Part shown: piece by piece, positions 9,632 to 20,800 of the stretch
How positions within the stretch are numbered: the stretch's first letter is position 1
How the letters are laid out: every line of letters begins with the position of its first letter
Assembly: GCA_023627715.1 (NCBI GenBank)
Contig: JAMAHW010000089.1
Location: forward strand, 1 to 64,000
Length of the DNA stretch: 64,000 bases
Origin: Periconia sp. R9002
Taxonomy: Eukaryota > Ascomycota > Dothideomycetes > Pleosporales > Periconiaceae
Direction of reading: 5' to 3'
Position numbers and translations under genes: made by a program
Notes under the pieces: model-generated
Databases searched by the model: none
Seen by the model: the letters and a program-made list of their open reading frames with translations, nothing else
What the model was told of the DNA's origin: nothing

Positions 9632-10820
9632 ATGACGGTAGGCTTGTTAGGCGAGGTGAAGCAACTCCAAGCTTTAGCGGAAGAGCAAGGAGAAATGCTT
9701 CGCAAACAGAATCGCATGATAGAAGATGTTCACGTCATCCTCCAGTTTAGAGAAGAGACTTCTCATCAGAATCAACCTGGCCAAACCGGACGCCTTGAGT
9801 ACTCGGCCTTCACTGCATCGGAGGTTTACAGCGGCAATAGTCTCGCGAATCTTCTTGGCCCTTCAAATTCAACGCTTAACCTCCGCATGGGAGACTTGCG
9901 GGAAAATTCGGTTAGCGCTGTATGGGAGGGAGCCTGATCCTGCAACAAGAGTGCCTATGCGGCGCGTTCACTCGCGGCTGTCCTTTGAGCAGCCTGACAT
10001 CCAGAATCCTTCACAGCTGCGGAATGCCTTCGGATTAAAAACGCCAACCCACGAACCATTTTCGAGCTCTACGGCTCTGCTACGAATGGTGGATCTTTCT
10101 AAGATCTCCTACACCCTTCAGACAAGCCGGAGACAGATGTTCACCGCGAAGTTATCCGGAATGCTGAGGAGCTATATATCTGTGTTGGACGTGGTCCCCA
10201 GCTCGGAATCCTTTGCACTACTTTCTGGCGCGATGAAGTTTGTACTAGAGAATCCCACATCAAATAATGAAACAAACGTCATTGTGGAGGATATTCGTGA
10301 CATCGCAGATACGCTGCCAACGATTGAACTGGCCGCGCAGGAACTTGAGGATCGCGAAACTTGGAGATCTTTGGCTACAGATGTATATTCTGCAGTCTCG
10401 GAGTATGTTGAGTTCGCTACCGCATACGTCCAAAAGAGTGCGAGCAAGTACACATTATCCATTATTAAAGTGACCCCAAAACTAATACTTCTAGGCTCAC
10501 GCATTGCAAACGCTGTCGCTGGGATCGCTACAAACAAACGTCGAGAACTCCGAGAAAATTATGATATCGCATATAAAAGGTTTCATGGGAGATATGATAT
10601 TCTATCTCGCTCTCAACTCCTCCGGCAACAGCGAGAGGCTGCAGAAGAGCAGCGAAAGGCAACGGAATTTCAAAGACAGCTGATGATGCAGCAACAGGAT
10701 GCGATAGAGACTCATAAGCATCTATGTTCGCTGCAGCATGATATTGTATTGCGCAAGCTAGAAGCTATGTCAGGGCTAGAAGATAATGTTGAAGTAAACA
10801 CCCTTTCCACTCAATCGTAG
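9632..10820 (+). CDS. NLR N-terminal-domain-like protein without NACHT (model uncertain)
   Basis: Two overlapping frames look coding. The first (9632-9937) starts MTVGLLGEVKQLQALAEE and is a coiled coil. The second (about 9726-10820) carries a helical domain whose pattern (RSYISVLDVVPSSESFALL, then KFVLEN, then EYVEFATAYV) resembles the DUF7708-like region in front of NACHT domains in fungal NLRs. It ends in a Gln/Arg/Glu-rich coiled coil. No NACHT, ankyrin or WD repeats follow, so it is an orphan N-terminal module or a truncated NLR. The frame change between about 9820 and 9940 may be an intron (acceptor TTAG near 9915 is possible) or a frameshift; I could not settle it. The neighbouring HET gene suggests a self/non-self context, which is an inference. 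Confidence 0.5.
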
Positions 10821-12124
10821 TACTTTCTGTCGGGCCTACATTTTTCCTTACGTTGAATACATTAGGGGGTTTGGCTGGAATCGAAACAGCGTGTTAATCG
10901 CACTTTTTAACTTTGAAATACTAGTAAATGACCTCTCTACGTACTTTTTCTATACTGTTATTTTCTTAATATTGAACTGTTAGAAGGTGTTCTACTTAAC
11001 AAAAAAACTATATACTTTTGAACAGTGTGTCAAAATAAAGAAAGCTGTCAACGCCCTGTTCCATACCCAGCCAACCCCTATAATGTATGATACAATGCGA
11101 TTATTTCTCTTGTATTCAAATTAGCAGATTCTCCCAGCTAAAGCCTAAAAACGTCAACCTACACAGAACTAACCACCCTTTTCGAGCAACGTGCCTATAT
11201 ATCAGCTACCTATCAATAGAGGAAAATTCAACGTAGCTGCTCATTCCTGCTTCTACCCCATTTTTCGGCCGGTTCTTTTCCTCTTCAGGCACCCCATACA
11301 CCTTTCACGCCCGAGGCCTAGGCAACCTTCTTACACGCCTGAGTAATTCCTGTTTGCTCCTTAAAGGAGACCTCACCGGCGTGCTGTCTGACGAGCTCAC
11401 AGAAAGCATCAACCCTAAACCCCTAAAACGAGACATCGCAGCAGTCGCCTTAAACTCCCCACATACTGGGTATACCAGTGCGTTGACGCGCTCTTCCGAT
11501 CGGAGATCATGACCAAAACTTTCCACTAGATACATCACTCCCCAATAAAACAATCAATCCTACATCGTTCATCAGTTCACACCTTCCCTCTCTCCAACCC
11601 CAACTCCTCCAGCATCAATAACCTATCTCCCACACACCTACCACCATCTCTCACAAAACCACCCAACTCATAATCCCCTCCAAACAAAACAAACACTCCA
11701 ACCCTTCGAATCCCCAACCTCTCCTTTCCACTGCGACCAAACCATCTCCACAGCCCCTCCCCCATCAACAAAACCCTTCACAAAAACACAAACACAAACA
11801 CTGACACGGAAAAAAAGATTTTTTTGTTCTCTCTACTTAGAAAGTTACATGCAGTAGTTGTGGTTGTGGTATGGTATGGTGTGAATCTATGCCCATATCG
11901 TATAACGACAATACTCTAGTCTGCTTCCTCCACCAACGATAACAACAACACTCTCCTCTTCCGTTTCCATCGCATTCCGCCCTCTGCATATTTTAATGAT
12001 CCTTTTCGTTTCTCGCTTCCACCTATCCTTTCATTCCAACGCCCCAATCCATCCATTTCAGTAAGACCGAGTATGAGAAGAAGAAGAAGAAAATGGGAGA
12101 TACGTAAATTGGTAAGAGCAGAGC
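10821..12124. other. Intergenic with repeat and G-poor tract
   Basis: Contains the second MITE-like copy (10886-11060). From about 11560 to 11810 the plus strand is almost free of G (C/A/T only). No gene is supported. The end nearest 12124 should hold the nup192 3' untranslated region. Confidence 0.5.
10886..11060 (+). repeat. MITE-like repeat, copy 2
   Basis: About 175 bp, homologous to 1011-1148 in the opposite orientation. The ends AACAGCGTGTTAATCGC and the reverse complement of AACGCCCTGTT form an imperfect inverted repeat. It is longer than copy 1 by an internal AT-rich segment. No ORF. Confidence 0.6.
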
Positions 12125-15100
12125 CTACGAAAACATATTCACCCTCTCCTTCTTCTGCGTCGAAGAATCTTCATACTATAGTAGTGCCTCAACGTTAGCA
12201 TATCAATCCATCATCACCAGAGAGCCAACCCTAGTCCCCGAATGAAACCCAGGAAGGGGGGAAAATTTACGTACCTCCAAGAACCCAGTAATATCAACAA
12301 GCACCGTGAAACAATCCACCAACTCGCTCAGATCCTTGATCATCTCCTTGTCTTGGCCCAAACCCGATCCCACGTTGACACTCCTCTTGAAGATGGCAAC
12401 CATACTATGCCTGCTTTCCTTCAAAAACTCTCGTGCTTGGAATACCGTTTGATCGTTCTGACGCCCTCTTGCAATGACGGCAGCATTTACAACGCGCAGA
12501 ACTGAGAGCATTAACTCGTAGTACTTCTTCAGCGCATTGGGGTTATCAAACTCGAGGCCAATGTCGGGGTCGACGTCGAAAATGCGGGATTCGCGAACGG
12601 AGGAGAAGAGACTGGCGTTGAGGACGTATGCAGCGCCGAGACGCGTCTGGCATATGCGCAAGAGAAGGGCGAGGCTGGACTCGTAATAGGAGAGGAGGGT
12701 TGGGATTTGTGGGGCGGCGGCGGCTTTGAGCTCCGAAGGAATGTGCTTGATGTTATCAACGAGGACGCCGATGAAGTTGAGCGAAACCAAGGCTTCGAGG
12801 ATGTATTTAGATTCTTGCCGCGCGGCGACTGACACGAAGGCTTGGAGCAGGAGGAGGGCAGACACTTTGCACATGCCTTGGCCGCTGTAGGCATCATCGC
12901 AAACGATTTCGATCAAATGGCTGCCGCAGTTCTTAACGGTGCTCAGCGTGTGTCGACCGAGGAGTGAGCCTTTGGTGGATTTTTCAAATGTGCCATGGAT
13001 ATAGCGGAAACATATCTGATAGCAGTACTCTCGGAGTTCGATGGTGGAGACAGGACTGTGGATGCCGACGAGGGCAGCGCGGAATAATTGTGAGAGACGG
13101 TCATTGGCAAAGTCGCCGTTTCGCGTTTTTTCGAAAGCCGTCGAGTCGAAGTCAATCTTGCGGATGAGGATTTCACCCAGGCTGGCCAGTTGCAGAGCCG
13201 TGAAGAGATCGGCATTGTATGATAACTCGAGCTTGGGCAGTATTACTTGAAGGGTCTGCAAGATGAATGCAGTACGCGAACTAGCGTCGAAATCGCATGC
13301 AGTAATAGTGACCATGAGTAACTGTACCCAGGATTGTAGGATCTCTTTGTGGTAATGGATTAGATGTGCCCGTCGATTCCAATCATCGAATGCTGCCAAT
13401 AGAGCTATAGCCGTATTTTGGGCGTCAAGCTCATCCTCCTCGTCTTTGTACAAGCCATTTTTCTTGAGATATCGTAGTTTTAATAGCAGAACTTGCTCCA
13501 ATAGCGGCCGAGAGTACAGCTCAACACCGTCCTTTTCCTCCAGACACGACGCAAGGTCGACGCCTTCAATCAAACTGTGACTCGGAACGGACATTTGAGG
13601 ATAGCTCATTTCAATGAAGTCGAACAAGTCGAATACGGAGGCGTTCGTGACGGGGTCTTCGCCTGGTTGTATGGTAGTGCCTAATAAAGTGGACTGGATC
13701 CGTGATCGCATCGTCGGCATCCCTTCTTTGACTGTCAGACGTAGCTCCCGCGATTCGTAGTCCAAGAATGCCGCGCGCCTCTGTAGAAAATTCTGCAGTG
13801 CTTTGGCAGGTGTCTCAAAGAAGAACGGGGTGTATTCCCCTGCTGTCAGACTGACGAGTGCGTCTCCAAGAGAAAATCCATCCCATTGCGTATCGGGGCT
13901 GATTGGGATCAGAGCAGGCGCCTCGATGAATAGTAGCTCATTGATACGTAATTCTTGCATGACGACCGCACTTGTGAGTGGAGACGCCCAGAGCTTCTGT
14001 AATACTGCCCAGCACTTGGTCTTGACTTCAGACATCCAGCAGCTAAAGGTTTCCCCGTCATTGTCCGGATACTTTACTGCACATAAGAGAATCGCGTGGA
14101 AAAGAGAATCGCCAGAAGACCACAGACTACCATCGGCAATGCCAACAGTGGAGCTACCGCATGAGAATCCAAGTAGAATGTGGGCGATAGTCGGTCTTTG
14201 AGAAACAGCCGTCAAACAACTGTTGAGAAAATCGAGAATGCGAATTTTGATGATATAGCCAGGGGCCTCATTCCTCGCTTCTAGTTCATCCTCGTTAAAC
14301 TTCATTAGGCCTGATAGAGAACGTCCAATACGTTCTGATTCATTGTCTTTCTCGAGAATGCCAACAATCTTGCTGCGGCCAGTGCGCTGTGCAAAGCCAG
14401 CTGGAGAGATTGCGAGTTTCCGTGATGAGGCCATCTTCTCTAAAAGCTGAAGCGATGCAATGGTAAGAGCTTCGTGTCCAGTGCCACAGTAGAGACCGAG
14501 ATCAACGATGATTTGCAGGTTATTCAGGATGGCATCTTCGAAAGAAGCAAGTGATATGTTGGCTACTGAGGAACCATAGGTGGATGTTCGTTGCTTCAAA
14601 ACTGGGCGGACAATATCGAGATAAGTGGCCTGTAGCTTCAGAACCTGGTCCATGACATCGATGCTCAACATTAGAGACTGTACCAAAGGTGAGTCTGTGG
14701 GAGCTGCATCGACTTCTTTAGCATCATGATGGGAAGAGGTAAAAAGAGCTTTGAGCACTCTGTCGTTGAACAACCACTCCATGACCCTCGTGAATGGATG
14801 TAGCGTGACGTAAGCAGCGAGGGAGGAGGGCTCAATGATATCGTCCACAGGAATGTTTGACTTGTTCGCGAAAACAACAAGGTTTTCGTTGAAAGTGCGA
14901 AGGCACACACTCATGAATCGCAAGCATGTCCATCGCAAGACGTTTCGTTGTAGTGGATCTTGTACCTCGGGACTCCGCTCTGCAAACACCTGTTGCATTA
15001 CGAAGTCGATATATTTTTCAATGCCAGGCATCCTGCGGGCTGATCCCAATCCTTCAGGGAAAGGCAGAGTGTCGTTCAATCCATCATCATTGGGATAAGG

Positions 15101-17236
15101 CTCGATCAGCGCGTGAAGAAGACGGACGAACGCGATCGATTCGTCGTAACCACTGGCCAGAGTAGCCCAAAGCTCGTCGCGGGGATAAGGGGCAATTGCG
15201 CTAGTTTGTTTTGAACCAACATAGAATCCAGAAACGGTCCATTCATCAAGATTGTTCCACACACCCGCAGCGCGCACGCTTGTCTTGCCAACCAACAAAG
15301 CGGATATAGCATCAAACGCAGATGCGCGGAGGCCACTCTCGACTTTGTCGGCGCACAGTCCGAAACAGATGCCAGTCAAATTGTAGTCCGGGTGATCCAA
15401 TAGCCAGCCGCGCGCCAGGTTACTCTCGCGACACAGATGTGCAAGCAAGCGGAGATAGCTCTCAAGCATGGTCGCGCTCTCAGGTTCTATGATCTGGTCG
15501 GCAGGATTCTGGTTTGGCGCGTAAAGGCCGCCTTGAAGGGCTTTCTTGGGCTCGTGGATATCGGTCTGAAACTCGATAAGCTCATTGAAGATGTGCGTAT
15601 AGCTGAGAGAGCTGGTTCGACGAATTCTGCCTGCAGAGGAGGCTCCTTCTTCCAGCAAAAATCGATGCGCTGCGTCGGCATTTGCATCGCCAGTCGAGAT
15701 GGCGCGAAGCATCTCACAAAACATCGCTATGCGCGGGGTCGGCTGACGTTTCGCAGCCCACTGCAAGAAACCGTAAAGGTTACTCTCTTTATCCTCCCAG
15801 AAGTCCTCGGCAGCTTCAGGAAAACCGTCAAATGCGTAAGAAACTATGACCAGGAAACGCTCCAAGTGTAACGGGTACTCTCCGCTGAATTGGCCAAAAT
15901 GGAGCTGTAGCCGTCTCCGCTGATCATCTTCTTCCACTTTCAATCTACGTAAAGTATCTGGCATATTTGTGATGAAAGAATCGACAAAAACTTGAAGTTG
16001 CTCCATGATGAGGATCTTGAAGAATTCCTCTGGTTGTGCCGATTCTGGTGTCAGCACAGGGGTATCTTGCAACAATGTGGATATCATGCTTGTCTTTTGC
16101 GGGTCATACCACCGAACGGGGCGAACGTCCTGGCTGAACGACAGTATAAAGTGAAAGGCACCGTCATCCAAGGCTCGGAGAAAGGCTTCGGACCGGGCGT
16201 TGGCCTCTTGATCAAAATCCACGTTGGCCAGATCAGCATCGCTAGTATTTGGGTCAATATATCTCCCACTGTATTCGGCAAGCCACCACGTCAGTACAGC
16301 GGCATGGAGGTTCCTCAACACCCAGGGGTCATTATCCCTCCCCGCCATAAGTGTAGTGTGAAAAGTCCGCGCCTCTCGTGTTGGAGTAGTGGATTCCGCG
16401 GCGATGTGTGAGAGTAGACTCATCAACATTGGAACATGGTGTATGGTGATCAGATCATGCTTATCGATGGTCTTTGCTTTGGCAAGAAGGGCCTTGAGGT
16501 TCTCCATGTTGGCATAGCCGTGTTTGGCCATGTATGTGCAGATGGCGGATAGATTTTCGTGCTGGCGAGTAAGACTTTCTCGCTGGAAAGTCATGATCTC
16601 GATAAAGCCGGGGAGGGGCACTTGGCCGACCACATGGGCGCTCTGGAGACGCTCGGCGATGTTCTGTAACCACTTTTCTATGGCTGACATGCTATCCAAG
16701 CACTTGCCCCAGAAAATGTATGCGGTCGCAAAGTTTTGCGTGCCGTTCACATCGAGAATAATGGAGGCAGCAGTTTGCAGCGTCTCGTGCTGGTCGGTAT
16801 CGGGGTCGGGGGTTTCGAAGGCGAGCTTGAATAGCATGCGCAGGCACAGCAAGATCAACTCGCGACGACGATGAAAGCGAATGACGGCCGTCTGGAGCTG
16901 GGAACGATCGAGTTCGGTGGCCTCTGCCTGAGCGCCAACCATGTAGGCAGCAGCTTCCATTTCGTCGAGATCTAAAGCCTCTGCCATCTCCAGCGTCTGC
17001 TGTTTGAACTCTTCGTTGAGCTCATATTCCACATCGCGCACGGTGATTTTGCCCTCGCCCAAAGCTTTACGGCTGGCATCGTTCTTAGGTTTCTTGTCTA
17101 TTAGAGATTTGAAATCTTGCAATTGGGTTTCCAGGTTCAATAGCAGGCGCTCGACGACGGGTAACCGATTGTCGATGACGGCGCAAAGATCGCGGTGTAT
17201 AGCCTCGAGGGCCTGGAAGCTGTCGTCGTCAGCCAT
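12125..17236 (-). CDS. nup192: Nucleoporin Nup192 (Nup205 family)
   Basis: Large scaffold nucleoporin of the inner ring of the nuclear pore, an alpha-solenoid that binds Nic96 and Nup53-type partners. Exons on the minus strand are 17236-12275 and 12175-12125, giving 1,670 aa. I chose ATG 17236 (MADDDSFQALEAIHRDL); an upstream GTG in frame is unlikely. Almost the entire protein is alpha-helical repeats without other domains. The C-terminal exon is short: after ITGFLE the donor GTACGT is joined across a 99-bp intron (branch TGCTAAC) to YEDSSTQKKERVNMFS and a stop. Without that splice the frame would run 24 residues further into the intron. It is divergent from tel1 across a 588-bp shared upstream region. 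Confidence 0.93.
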
Positions 17237-17824
17237 GGCAGAGTCGAAGATGGCCACTGGGCATCATGCGCCGGCGATGGCGTGGGAGAGGCCGGAGTGG
17301 AGGGTTGCTAATGTTCTGCCGGCGAGCGATGTGGTGTTGTTGTTTTGGTAGTGGGTGGTTGCTTGCTTTGCTCAAACTTCAAAGCAGTCGCTAACACTAA
17401 CACTAACGCGCCTGCCGTCTGGGAGCTCGGACGCGCTTTCCTCTCCAGACCCCTGTCTATTTGCTTGGCGGGACATTTCATCCCATCAACTCTCCATTTA
17501 CCTCCGCCATAGCTCCGCAACTGAGATGGAACCAACCTCTCTCACTCTACCGCGCTGCGAATAATAATATCGCCCGGTGGAAGAACCTAATTCGGATCTC
17601 AATTCCATAATATCCATGTAATTCATCTACATACATATATCATCTGCTCGGCGCTTCCCTTCGTTCGTGCTTGCCTCTCTTTTTCTTTGCTGGTCTTGCT
17701 GCGAGACCATCGGCCATGCGCCGGCCATCTTGCTTTCACCACCACTCCATTTCCGCCTCCACACACAGACTCACAATTGCGTGTATATTCAAAGCAGGTG
17801 CCTGGCACATGTAGGTATTGCGTC
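17237..17824. promoter_or_regulatory. Shared divergent promoter of nup192 and tel1
   Basis: 588 bp between two start codons pointing away from each other. Polypyrimidine-rich stretches near 17650-17780 on the plus strand and CT-rich leaders are visible. I see no clear TATA box, as is usual for housekeeping genes. Confidence 0.5.
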
Positions 17825-20800
17825 ATGGGCGCGACGAGTATCCAGGACGCAAAAGGTGAGTACCGTCATCTTCTCGCGCCCAAAATTTCAACTAATTCCT
17901 CCTGTCTAGTCCTCATCTCGTCCGCCAAGCAAAATGACCGTGGCGCTGGCCTCAGAGACCTGGTTCATATCCTCAAGCACAACCGTGGAAAGCCTGCCCT
18001 GGAAAGCCTGGGGAACAAGGCCTATCTGGCCCTCTGCGAGACATTGCTACAATGCATGCACAACGAACGCAATGCCTGGCTTAAAACGAAAGCTAAAACA
18101 ACTAAAAAAGCGGCGCCTTACCTCGCTGCCTCGGCCAACGCTTTGCGCCATGTCATATATGCCGGGGTGCGCGCCATCAAGGGCTCAACCGTCGAGTTTA
18201 TCGTGACCACCATCATCGAGTCGTTGCCGGGTAAGAATGGCAACTTCGTCACTCCGCTCCTCGAAGATCTCCCCAAGACCCTGCGTGCTTTACTCGAATA
18301 CCAGCCCCATGTAGAACGTTTCTCCTCGGATTGCTGGGATGCAACCGTCGAGTTTTGTATCGAGTCGCTTGCCACCATCTTCACCGAGCCCAACGAGGAG
18401 GAACAGCCCGCCAGCTGGAGTACGAGCGTCTCTAGTCGGGGCCGCACACCCTTCGACTCTACCGATGTCGCCGTACGGTCTAGCCAGCGCGTAGCCTCTT
18501 CGAACTTTAAAAGCATTCCTTATGAGCTCATTCATGCCGCCGAAGACCTTGTACACTGCCTCCACCTCCTTGTCAAAGCTTCCAATGCCCCTGTTCTGCC
18601 AAAAGCTGAACTCATCGTACATTCTCTGGTTCACTACCTGCAACAGAAGTCAGCACGTGGAAAGTCCACTGCCCTTGCAGCAATCAACTCCATCTTTCCC
18701 CGCATTACCCTCCATTCCGCCTCGCTCGCCAGACACGTCGTGCTCGAGGTATTGCCATTGATGAAGACTTTTTGGGGTGATGCTCCTATGCGAGACGAAA
18801 TGCTTGTGGCTTTGACGTATTTTGAAGTGCATATTGCCAGCATCTTCCAAAACAAGCCTGATGAGTCCTTTGGTAGGGGAATCGAAGACATTCTAGATGT
18901 CATATACGGTGATTACCGACGCAGGCAGGAGACGTCTACCCACCATTATCTTGAAGAAGATCATGTTTGTTTCCGCTCTATCGGTATGGCCAGCAAAGAA
19001 GCATATCCATTGAGTACCCCAGCTTTCGCTATGGATCCTACACACTCTCGCCATGAGGGGCTTTGGGCTACGGTCGCGTGCATTGCCCGGTTGTCGTACA
19101 TGCTCGACGAACAAAAACGCCGAGCATATAGAAACGATGAAAATGAGGAAGTGAAGCCAAAAAGACCTCGCATAACTCGCCATTTCCAGGAGTACGTTCG
19201 TCATTTATCCGAGCCTCGATCTAATGCTAAGCGGGCTGCATTGCAAGTGATTGCCTTCATCGTACAAGAAGGCCCTTTGGGCGAAGACGAACTTCAAACA
19301 CTCTTAGAAAAACTCATCCCTTGCATATCAGATGAGAACCCCGCACACTCCTCCTGGGCCTTGATCTCTCTAGCCGCGTAAGTGGTGTTCATGCTAGCTT
19401 TGTTTTCGAATCACTGACAAGACTAGAGCTGCCTTTCAACGTACTGCTAACACGCCAGCACTCTCGGGCCTTTGGATTTCGGCTTGGAAAACTGCATTTC
19501 GTGTAATCACATCATCTTCCTCTTCTCGTGCTGCCTGCCATTTCATGGATGTGGTGCTACGACTAAAGATTGTTTCTTTCTCTGCAGTTTCGGAGACAGT
19601 CCAGACCATGCTGATGTCACTAGAGCTCAATGGGCCAGCTCTGCTTGCGGAAAGCACCACGTCCCTAATGGCAACGCTGATCCAAGAGAAAGTTGCCGAA
19701 AACCCAACCCACTACAACCAAACCGCAGAAAGGGTGCTCAGCTGGCTTCTCAATAAATGGACGCCAAGTAAGTACAGGTATATGCTACACTCTGCCTTCC
19801 GTGGTTGCTAACATGTCCAGGTCTGTGGTCGGAGAGATCGTATGCAGCTCTCGGTACTCATCATTGTAATGCACGTGACATATTGCGAGTATTACATGCT
19901 TGCTTAGATCGGCCATACTTGCATTTCCGGTCTGCGCCGTACAAAATCATGGGACCTGTTGCCCAAGCTCGCATGCAGACGGACAAAATGCATGAATTTT
20001 CGCAGTTCCTCTTGCTTCTAGACCCCGTCGACGAATTCATTCTGCAACCATCACTGGCAGCTACTCAAACCAATGCATCGCCTTCTAATCACGTGTTACA
20101 ACTCGAAGGCCGAATGCTCGATTTTTGTCTGTCAGAGCTTGAGAAAACCAACCAACGATGGACGCAATGGTCAGAGCAATACCCTCAGAATATCACTGCG
20201 GATATGTTACGAATCATCGTCAGTCTATGTGTTGTCTCCTCGGCACTTGGTTCGTTGGTGAAACAACAAGATCAGCGTATAAACGACCTAGGGATTGCCG
20301 TTGACAGATTTGTGCGATCATTTGTCAGATTATTGACAAAACCCCAAACAGAAAGATACAAAGTCGATGCGGTCATTGACGCGTGTGCACAAAACCTGCC
20401 AGACATTGGCGAGATGCAGGATCTATCCCGTGCTTCTTTCAAAGACGCTGGCATACTCATTCTAGCAAACCATCTCTCTGGGGCTTTGGTTGACCGTAAA
20501 GAAATCAAACAGTCGTTCTATGCTGAAGACAACGATTTTATGGACATGGATGATGGGCCAACTTCACAGGCTACAGCAGGCGCATCAGAGTTCGAAGCTG
20601 ACGTTCCCCGTTATGACATAGCTGCTTCGTCGGAAGCTGGCGCATTTTATTCTTGCGTTCTGACCTATATTCACCTCATAAAGTTCGTTGGCGACATGTT
20701 TGATCAAGAACCGGATTACATACCGTCAGAGTTCATAGAGTATCTAACATCGATTCCTGAAGCTGACCTTCTTCGATCGCGCCAGTTTATTAGAACTCTG

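Noticed and set aside
11305..11771. Minus-strand open frames in the G-poor tract
   Set aside because: Lack of G on the plus strand removes many stops by composition; translations are low-complexity.
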